A DNA stretch of 6,487 nt, from assembly GCA_018262455.1 (NCBI GenBank), contig JAGSPR010000381.1, positions 1 to 6,487 of the forward strand. Direction: 5' to 3'. The stretch comes from Deltaproteobacteria bacterium. Lineage in GTDB: Bacteria; Myxococcota; Polyangia; Haliangiales; Haliangiaceae. A program made the translations under genes and the position numbers. Below are positions 1 through 4,141 of the stretch, one piece after another. Below the pieces are notes generated by a model. That model was not told where the DNA came from and made no database searches. It saw only the letters and a list, made by a program, of their open reading frames with translations. Each line of letters begins with the position of its first letter. Position 1 is the first letter of the stretch.

Positions 1-31
1 GCGAGCCGCGAGCTCGTGCGTCGAGATGGCT

Positions 32-70
32 GGCCGGCCGGGGTAATGCTGCCCCGGCCGGTCTTATTTT
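32..70 (+). terminator. Intrinsic terminator of a gene left of the window
   Basis: A 10-bp perfect G+C stem pairs 34-43 (CCGGCCGGGG) with 52-61 (CCCCGGCCGG) around an 8-nt loop. It is extended by a G-U pair (33/62) and a G-C pair (32/63). TTATTTT follows at 64-70, so the T-rich tail is on the plus strand only. This fits a factor-independent terminator for a plus-strand gene ending just left of or at the window edge. In one frame a TAA falls at 44-46 inside the loop, but there is too little upstream sequence to call a coding end. Confidence 0.85.
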
Positions 71-72
71 CG

Positions 73-101
73 GCGCGGGTCCCGCTCGGCGGGATCCGCG
101 C
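73..101. repeat. Long G+C-rich inverted repeat (stem-loop)
   Basis: Bases 73-85 pair with 89-101 around a three-base loop (TCG, 86-88), giving a 13-bp stem with a single G-U pair (79/95). The hairpin starts two bases after the T tail of the preceding terminator and has no T tract of its own on either strand. It may be a backup transcription block or mRNA-end stabiliser, or an insulator before the next promoter. The pairing is directly visible; the role is inference. Confidence 0.6.
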
Positions 102-285
102 TGTTCGTCGTGAACGAAGGTGGTGCCCACAACCATGCGCATGTATTCGCGTACCTGACGCGATGGCGGGGTGGAGACGACTGACCTGACCACGCGCTTG
201 CCGTGACCTGACCAGGCGAGTTGCCAGTGGTCTTCGATCGGGGCGCAACCCGTTGATCCGTCAGCACGCCGCCTACATGAGCGGG
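102..285. other. Non-coding upstream region of the lipoprotein gene
   Basis: No gene could be supported here. The stretch contains a small inverted repeat (TTCGT 104-108 / ACGAA 114-118) and the tandem repeat at 182-226, listed separately. An open frame running left from the lipoprotein start to 253 has no ribosome binding site, lacks signal-peptide character and spans the predicted promoter. It is therefore treated as untranslated. Confidence 0.6.
182..226 (+). promoter_or_regulatory. Tandem 22-bp repeat, probable activator (UAS) site
   Basis: TGACCTGACCA occurs at 182-192 and again at 204-214. Each copy is followed by a related sequence ending in TTGCC (198-202 and 221-225). The 22-bp period is about two helical turns, so both copies present the same face of the DNA. 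Relative to the predicted sigma-54 start near 312 the pair lies at about -130 to -86, the range where bacterial enhancer-binding proteins usually sit. The repeat is seen directly. Its role as an enhancer is inference, and the cognate activator is not in the window. Confidence 0.5.
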
Positions 286-301
286 TGGCACACACGCTGC
301 A
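286..301 (+). promoter_or_regulatory. Sigma-54 (-24/-12) promoter
   Basis: TGGCAC at 286-291 and CTGCA at 297-301 resemble the RpoN consensus TGGCACG-N4-TTGCW. The diagnostic GG (287-288) and GC (299-300) are separated by exactly 10 bp, the spacing sigma-54 requires. This predicts a transcript start near 312, a leader of about 28 nt containing GGAG at 327-330, and translation from 340. A tandem repeat at the right distance upstream supports the call. The match deviates from consensus at the G after TGGCAC and at the first T of TTGC. Confidence 0.6.
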
Positions 302-326
302 CGATGGTTGCTCACCAATCCTCGAC

Positions 327-330
327 GGAG
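327..330 (+). promoter_or_regulatory. Shine-Dalgarno site deciding the start at 340
   Basis: GGAG at 327-330 (within CGGAGAA) lies 9 nt before the ATG at 340 and 12 nt before a second ATG at 343. It favours 340 over the upstream in-frame ATG at 253. Four other gene heads in this window lack such a well-placed site. Confidence 0.7.
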
Positions 331-339
331 AACCTCACC

Positions 340-1380
340 ATGATGACTCGCAACCTCTCGTTCACCCTCCTGCTTGCACTCGGCGCCGCTGCGACCGGTT
401 GCGCGGCCGCCCCGGTCGGCTCCGGCGACGATGGCGTTGGGAGTGGAAGTGACCCAGACCCGGGTGCCGTCCCGCTGACCCCCCAGGGCCAGTTCTCCAT
501 CACCAGCGACTTCGACCTCGCGACCAACGCCCCCGGCACCGCCGGCAAGGTCGTCAACTACTTCATCTCCGCCACCGACGATCCCGAGGACCCCACCAAG
601 TTCCTCGTCGACGAGCTGATCAAGCAGCTCCCCGAAGGCACGATCAAGAACACGATCACGAACTCGGCGCCGTTCGTCACCGGCTACCTCAACGATCGGC
701 TGCTCGAGATCGCCCCCAACTTCGTCGGCAAGATCATCGATGTCGGTGACGCCTTCGGCCAGGTCACCAAGCACTTCGGCACCGTCGAGGTGCTCGATGT
801 CGATTCCTCCGGCCACACCGTGCTGACCGTCAAGGGTCTCCACTTCAAGATCGACAACGTCGATCAGGACTTCGCGTTCGCCGACTTCCAGATCCCCGAG
901 ACCAAGCTCGACAACGTGATGATCACCCTCGAGCAGTCCGGCAAGATCACGATCAGCGATCACAAGGTCGGCCTCAAGTACGGCCAGATCCTCCGCATCG
1001 CGCTCGACCAGGCCATCATCCCGCTGATCGACCCCAGCGCCCGCAACCTCGGCGAGCTCCTTCACAACGTCGTCAACTGCCAGGCCGTCGGCGCGAAGGT
1101 CTTCGAGGCGCTCAAGATCGGCTCGGCGAGCACCTTCGAGTCCGCCTGCAACACCGGCCTCACCGCCGCCGGCGGCGCCGTCTACCTCCTGATGGACACC
1201 GTCGACACCACCGCGCCCTCCGCGCTCGAGTTCGGCCTCACCGGCACCGCCCGCGGCGTCGACCGCGACGACGACGGCCGGATGGACGAGATCACCGCCG
1301 GCACCTGGGAAGGCACCCTCGGCTACGCCGGCATGCCCGGCCCCCTCGGCACCGCGACCTTCTTCGGCAAGAAGATGTAG
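340..1380 (+). CDS. Putative lipoprotein of unknown function
   Basis: 346 aa if started at ATG 340. I do not recognise the family. Residues 1-20 form a signal peptide with one Arg (R4) and a hydrophobic core (FTLLLALGAAA), followed by a lipobox-like ATG|C with Cys21 as probable lipidation site. Residues 28-42 are a Gly/Ser/Asp linker typical of surface-tethered myxobacterial lipoproteins. The body (about 50-346) alternates amphipathic helices and beta-rich segments. Cys247 and Cys270 could form a disulfide outside the cytoplasm. Residues 308-317 (DRDDDGRMDE) have the DxDxDG spacing of calcium-binding loops. The C-terminus is Gly-rich and aromatic (GTWEGTLGYAG, TFFGKKM). Codons are strongly C/G-ending (AAC, AAG, ATC, ACC). 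It appears monocistronic: a sigma-54-type promoter and SD lie upstream and an intrinsic terminator follows. The cell-envelope location is well supported; the function is unknown. The frame also stays open back to ATG 253, which is unlikely to be used. Confidence 0.85.
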   Translation: MMTRNLSFTLLLALGAAATGCAAAPVGSGDDGVGSGSDPDPGAVPLTPQGQFSITSDFDLATNAPGTAGKVVNYFISATDDPEDPTKFLVDELIKQLPEGTIKNTITNSAPFVTGYLNDRLLEIAPNFVGKIIDVGDAFGQVTKHFGTVEVLDVDSSGHTVLTVKGLHFKIDNVDQDFAFADFQIPETKLDNVMITLEQSGKITISDHKVGLKYGQILRIALDQAIIPLIDPSARNLGELLHNVVNCQAVGAKVFEALKIGSASTFESACNTGLTAAGGAVYLLMDTVDTTAPSALEFGLTGTARGVDRDDDGRMDEITAGTWEGTLGYAGMPGPLGTATFFGKKM

Positions 1381-1408
1381 CCCGGCCTCGCTCCCCTACG
1401 CGTGACCC

Positions 1409-1437
1409 ACGCCGTCCTTCGGGACGGCGTTTTTTTT
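1409..1437 (+). terminator. UUCG-tetraloop intrinsic terminator
   Basis: A 9-bp perfect stem pairs 1409-1417 with 1422-1430 and is closed by C(TTCG)G, the exceptionally stable UUCG tetraloop. The last stem T begins a run of eight Ts (1430-1437). It lies 28 bp after the lipoprotein stop. The T run is on the plus strand only, so it terminates the lipoprotein transcript. The convergent BrkB-family gene, whose stop is at 1440-1442, gets the hairpin but no U tract. Confidence 0.95.
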
Positions 1438-1439
1438 GG

Positions 1440-2321
1440 CTAGTACATCGATCGGTCGGGCGCCGGTGCGCCGGAGTGGCGCTCGAGCTCGGCGTTGACG
1501 AAGCCGCCCAGCACGATCGAGAACGTCGACAGGTAGAACCACAACAGCACCACCACGACGCTGCCGAACGTGCCGTACCACAGGTCGTAGTTCGCGACGC
1601 TTTCGACGTAGAGCGAGAGGGCCCACGACATCAGGACCAGCAGCAGCGTCGACGTCAGGGCGCCCGGCCACAGGTGCCGCTCGGTGAGGTCCCGCGGTGA
1701 CGGCGCGTAGCGGTACAGCAACATCAGCGCGCACAGCATCACCGCCATCAGCACCGGCCAGCGCAGCCAGAGGCCGATGCCGTGATCGTCGATGTGCAGC
1801 AGCGCGAACACGGCCGGCAGCGCGACGATGACGGACAGCATCACGATGAGCCCGAGCAGCGTGGTCGCGGCCATCGCGATCGTGATCAGGAGCTTGTGGA
1901 GGGGACGACGGCGCTCGCGGACGCGGTAGGCACGGTTGAGCGCGTCGATCAGGGCGCGTGCGGCGCCACGGGCCGACCACACCGCGACCACGACGCTGAC
2001 CGCGAGCGCGAGCCCGATGTCCCGGCTCGAGCGCCTGGTCTGGCGCTCGAGCTGCTCGCCGAGGAACACCACCACATTCGGTGGCAGGACCTTGTCGAGC
2101 CCATCCAGGTGCGAGCTGATATGAGACGGGTCCGCCACGACGCCATAGATCGCGACCGTCGCCGCGATCGCCGGCACGACGGCGAACACCGCGAACAGCG
2201 CGGTCCCGCCCGCCAGCATCGGCATCTCGCCGAGCAGGGCCTCGCGCGCGGCACGCACCCAGTGCGCGACCATCGAGTCACTCGCCTCGATCCACGCTCG
2301 CCAGCGTCGCCAGAATCGCAC
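1440..2321 (-). CDS. YihY/BrkB-family inner membrane protein
   Basis: 293 aa from GTG 2321, the usual length for YihY/BrkB (UPF0761) proteins, which are polytopic inner-membrane proteins of uncertain function; a link of some members to serum resistance is historical. About six hydrophobic helices lie near 38-60, 103-118, 143-172, 186-203, 218-237 and 248-275. Family hallmarks are AGGTALFAVFAVVP at the first helix, LYRYAPSPR (202-210), and YGTFGSVVVVLLWFYLS followed by GGFVNAELE near the end, matching the usual YGxxGxxxVLLLWxY...GAExNA. The N-terminus is Arg/Trp-rich and cytoplasmic. The GTG start is preceded by a TAAGAT box six bases upstream, suggesting a leaderless transcript; GAGGT directly abuts the GTG, too close for normal SD use. 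An alternative ATG at 2273 (277 aa) has GAGG 11 nt upstream. The gene is divergent from the TatD-family gene and convergent with the lipoprotein gene. Confidence 0.9.
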   Translation of the reverse strand: MRFWRRWRAWIEASDSMVAHWVRAAREALLGEMPMLAGGTALFAVFAVVPAIAATVAIYGVVADPSHISSHLDGLDKVLPPNVVVFLGEQLERQTRRSSRDIGLALAVSVVVAVWSARGAARALIDALNRAYRVRERRRPLHKLLITIAMAATTLLGLIVMLSVIVALPAVFALLHIDDHGIGLWLRWPVLMAVMLCALMLLYRYAPSPRDLTERHLWPGALTSTLLLVLMSWALSLYVESVANYDLWYGTFGSVVVVLLWFYLSTFSIVLGGFVNAELERHSGAPAPDRSMY

Positions 2322-2327
2322 ACCTCG

Positions 2328-2333
2328 ATCTTA
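2328..2333 (-). promoter_or_regulatory. -10-like TAAGAT box of the BrkB-family gene
   Basis: On the minus strand TAAGAT (2333 to 2328) lies six bases before the GTG at 2321, so a standard sigma-70 start would fall on the first base of the start codon. It matches TATAAT at the key positions 1, 2, 5 and 6. I see no clear -35 element. It faces away from the plus-strand box at 2337-2342, with three bases between them. Confidence 0.5.
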
Positions 2334-2336
2334 CGC

Positions 2337-2342
2337 TACGAT
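2337..2342 (+). promoter_or_regulatory. -10-like TACGAT box of the TatD-family gene
   Basis: TACGAT lies eight bases before the GTG at 2351 and matches TATAAT at positions 1, 2, 5 and 6. The expected transcript start is about 2349-2351, giving no or almost no leader. No SD sequence precedes this GTG. No recognisable -35 element lies about 17 bp upstream, where the BrkB-family coding region begins. Confidence 0.5.
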
Positions 2343-2350
2343 CGCGAGCC

Positions 2351-3124
2351 GTGATCGACACCCACTGTCACCTCGACCTCGATGCGTTCGCGGCCGACCG
2401 AGCTGCCGCGGTCACGCGCGCGCGGGCTGCCGGGGTGAGCGGAATGCTGATCCCGGCGGTCCGACCGCAGACGTGGCCGGCGCTGCTGGAGATCGCGAGC
2501 CGCCATGCGCACGAGGGCGTGCGCTGCGCGATCGGCATCCACCCTCAGGTCGTGCCCGAGCTCACCGCGTCCGAGCTCGCCGGCGACCTCGAGCAGCGGC
2601 TGGCCGCCGGCGCTCGCGCGGCGATCGCGATCGGCGAGTGCGGCCTCGACGGCCGAACGGGCGCGCGCGAGCTCCAGGAGGATGTCTTCCGGGCGCACAT
2701 CCGCGCCGCTCGCACCCTCGGCAAGCCGCTCATCATCCACGTGCTCGGGGCGCATGACACCGCGCCGCGGATCCTGCGCGAGGAGCGCGCCAGCGAGGTC
2801 GGCGGCGTGCTGCACAGTTACTCCGGTGGCGCCGAGCTCGTGCCGATCTATCGCGACCTCGGGCTCGCGTTCTCGTTCGCCGGGCCGATCAGCTATCCCG
2901 GCGCGCGTCGCCCCGTCGCTGCCGCACGAGCGGTGCCCGCCGCGCTGTTGCTCGCCGAGACCGATGCGCCGGATCAGGCGCCCGAGGGCCACCGCGGCGA
3001 ACGCTCCGAGCCAGCCTTCCTGCCGGCGGTGATCGCCGCGCTCGCGGCAGCGCGGGGGGTAGACGTCGCGGAGATGACCGCGCTCACCACCGCCAACGCG
3101 CGCCGGATCTTCGGAGCCTGGTGA
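2351..3124 (+). CDS. TatD-family metal-dependent hydrolase
   Basis: 257 aa, full length for the TatD/YcfH/YjjV family of TIM-barrel metallohydrolases, several of which are metal-dependent DNases. Expected metal ligands and catalytic residues are present in order: DTHCHLD at the N-terminus (His5, His7), GIHP (62-65), GECGLD with Glu96, PLIIH with His130, LHSYSGG with His155, and ETDAPD with Asp205. The closing motif (ETDAPDQAPEGHRG, then an Asn/Arg-containing helix, TTANARRIFG) and SYPGARR look more like the YjjV branch than TatD itself. The protein should be cytoplasmic. GTG 2351 is the natural start because the DTHCH motif begins at residue 3; no residue can be trimmed and no SD is present. 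It is followed after 75 bp by the TcdA-type gene, which seems to have its own promoter. Family assignment is firm; the exact substrate is unknown. Confidence 0.93.
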   Translation: MIDTHCHLDLDAFAADRAAAVTRARAAGVSGMLIPAVRPQTWPALLEIASRHAHEGVRCAIGIHPQVVPELTASELAGDLEQRLAAGARAAIAIGECGLDGRTGARELQEDVFRAHIRAARTLGKPLIIHVLGAHDTAPRILREERASEVGGVLHSYSGGAELVPIYRDLGLAFSFAGPISYPGARRPVAAARAVPAALLLAETDAPDQAPEGHRGERSEPAFLPAVIAALAAARGVDVAEMTALTTANARRIFGAW

Positions 3125-3129
3125 CCGCG

Positions 3130-3170
3130 CCCCCGCAAGGGGGACCAGCCGAGTCGAATCGGCTTGGTCC
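3130..3170 (+). other. Two adjoining stem-loops between the TatD-family and TcdA-type genes
   Basis: CCCCC (3130-3134) pairs with GGGGG (3139-3143) around a GCAA loop, a GNRA-type tetraloop hairpin. Overlapping it by two bases, GGACCAGCCGA (3142-3152) pairs with TCGGC (3159-3163) and TGGTCC (3165-3170), with a single bulged T at 3164 and loop GTCGAA. The two helices share 3142-3143 and partly exclude each other. No T tract follows, so this is not a classic terminator. It may define the 3' end of the upstream mRNA or attenuate read-through. Pairings are visible; function is inference. Confidence 0.5.
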
Positions 3171-3186
3171 ATCGCCGGGCCGATCG

Positions 3187-3192
3187 TAACCT
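3187..3192 (+). promoter_or_regulatory. -10-like TAACCT box of the TcdA-type gene
   Basis: TAACCT (fitting TANNNT) lies seven bases before the ATG at 3200, placing the likely transcript start at or next to the A of the start codon. The bases between are CTCCCCGCG-like with no SD. The hexamer is weaker than the other three in this window, matching TATAAT only at positions 1, 2 and 6. Confidence 0.35.
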
Positions 3193-3199
3193 CCCCGCG

Positions 3200-4063
3200 A
3201 TGACGACCCACCGTCGGTTCGACCGGACCGCCCGCCTGATCGGCGATGCCGGCATCGAGCGGCTCGCCCGCTCGACGGTCACCGTGTTCGGGGTCGGCGG
3301 CGTGGGCTCGTATGCCGCCGAGGCGCTCGTGCGGAGCGGCGTCGGCCGGGTGATCCTCGTCGACTACGATCGGATCTGCGTCACCAACGTGAACCGCCAG
3401 CTCCACGCGCTCAAAGGCACGCTGGGCAAGCCGAAGGTGCACGTGATGGCGGAGCGGCTGCGCCTGGTCAACCCGGACGCCACGATCGAGTCGCGCTCGG
3501 AGTTCTACGGTCCGGACACCTCGGCCCGGCTGCTCGTGCCCGAGCCGGACGTGGTCATCGACGCGATCGACAACATGGCGGCCAAGATGCACCTGATCGC
3601 GACCTGCGTGCGCGATCGGCTGCGGCTGGTGTCGTCGATGGGGGCCGCGGCGCGGCTCGATCCCACCGCGGTCCGGGTCGCCGATCTATCGGAGACCCGC
3701 GTCGATCCGTTCGCGCGCGACCTCCGCCGCAACCTCCGTCGCAAGCACGGGCTCGATTGCACCCAGCACCTCGGCGTGTGGTCGGTCTATTCGGAGGAAT
3801 CACCGATCCCGCCGCACCACCTCGCGTATGACGATGGCGCGTTCCAGTGCGTCTGCCCCGGCGGCCAGAACGGCGTGAACGACTGCGAGCACAAGAACCG
3901 CGTCGAGGGCTCGGTCGCCTTCGTGCCCTCGGTGTTCGGCGCCACCGCGGCGTCGGTCGCCATCAAGCTGCTACTCGGGCTGCCACTGCCGCTGCCCCGC
4001 GTGATCGATCGCGACGCTCCCGGGCCACGCCGGCCCAACCGGCTGTCGCCGTCGCCGAGCTGA
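3200..4063 (+). CDS. tcdA: tRNA threonylcarbamoyladenosine dehydratase (TcdA/CsdL-type E1-like enzyme)
   Basis: 287 aa from ATG 3200. This ThiF/E1-like family uses ATP to activate t6A in tRNA and cyclise it to ct6A; the protein is cytoplasmic. RFDRTARLIGDAG at the N-terminus matches the RF..TARLYG opening of TcdA. GVGGVGS (31-37) is the nucleotide-binding loop of the Rossmann fold, VDYDRICVTNVNRQLHA (54-70) carries the conserved Asp and NRQ, KVHVMAERLRLVNP (79-92) follows, and VIDAIDN (119-125) supplies the Mg-binding Asp. The tail holds Cys217, Cys219, Cys229 and His231, spaced like a possible metal site, before FVPSVFG. This differs from E. coli TcdA. The frame opens at TTG 3164, but that falls inside a hairpin and adds residues the family lacks. 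No SD precedes 3200. A generic ThiF/UBA enzyme cannot be excluded. Confidence 0.88.
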   Translation: MTTHRRFDRTARLIGDAGIERLARSTVTVFGVGGVGSYAAEALVRSGVGRVILVDYDRICVTNVNRQLHALKGTLGKPKVHVMAERLRLVNPDATIESRSEFYGPDTSARLLVPEPDVVIDAIDNMAAKMHLIATCVRDRLRLVSSMGAAARLDPTAVRVADLSETRVDPFARDLRRNLRRKHGLDCTQHLGVWSVYSEESPIPPHHLAYDDGAFQCVCPGGQNGVNDCEHKNRVEGSVAFVPSVFGATAASVAIKLLLGLPLPLPRVIDRDAPGPRRPNRLSPSPS

Positions 4064-4071
4064 AGCTCCAT

Positions 4072-4134
4072 CACTAGCTCCAGGGTTAGATTTCCACGAG
4101 ATTTCCCTGGAACCAGGGGCTCGGGTTGCTAGTG
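4072..4134. repeat. Nested inverted repeats upstream of the membrane protein gene
   Basis: CACTAGC (4072-4078) and GCTAGTG (4128-4134) form a perfect 7-bp inverted repeat enclosing two more elements. CCAGGG at 4080-4085 can pair with CCCTGG at 4105-4110, and the same CCCTGG can instead pair with CCAGGG at 4113-4118 (6-2-6 inverted repeat). The right outer arm overlaps the -10-like box, and the inner palindrome covers the -35 zone of the predicted promoter. It may be a set of operators, or a structured 3' end for the TcdA-type mRNA. The stretch is visibly more A+T-rich than its surroundings. Confidence 0.5.
4088..4106 (+). promoter_or_regulatory. Direct repeat AGATTTCC with 11-bp period, probable activator site
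   Basis: AGATTTCC occurs at 4088-4095 and 4099-4106, separated by ACG. Eight-base direct repeats with an 11-bp period are the layout bound by OmpR/PhoB-type response regulators. Relative to a predicted transcript start at 4142 the pair spans about -54 to -36, next to a promoter without an obvious -35 hexamer. The repeat is visible; the regulator class is inference. Confidence 0.45.
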
Positions 4135-4135
4135 T
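4127..4135 (+). promoter_or_regulatory. Extended -10 TGCTAGTGT of the membrane protein operon
   Basis: TGC-TAGTGT has the TGN extension (4127-4129) and TANNNT hexamer (4130-4135). Six bases separate it from the GTG at 4142, so transcription is predicted to start on the start codon itself. No SD sequence lies before this GTG. The extended -10 could compensate for the missing -35. Confidence 0.5.
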
Positions 4136-4141
4136 CGGGCC

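Noticed and set aside
44..46. TAA in the loop of the first terminator as the end of an upstream gene
   Set aside because: Only 14 codons are visible before it and they show no recognisable feature. A stop within a terminator loop is unusual, so no partial gene was called.
253..339. N-terminal extension of the lipoprotein frame to ATG 253
   Set aside because: It would place 29 residues before the signal peptide, has no SD, and overlaps the predicted sigma-54 promoter.
64..1065. Long open frame on the minus strand opposite the lipoprotein gene (333 codons)
   Set aside because: It is a shadow of strong C/G third-position bias in the plus-strand gene: repetitive Asp/Glu/Val/Gly/Leu composition, no domain, and it runs through the promoter and hairpins.
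3164..3199. TTG 3164 as start of the TcdA-type gene
   Set aside because: It lies in the bulge and stem of a strong hairpin and adds residues not seen in the family. ATG 3200 begins close to the conserved RF..TARL segment.
2336..3592. 418-codon minus-strand open frame opposite the TatD-family and TcdA-type genes
   Set aside because: It spans two clearly recognised plus-strand genes and the hairpin region between them. Its product is Arg/His/Asp-rich with no recognisable domain, typical of antisense frames in G+C-rich DNA.
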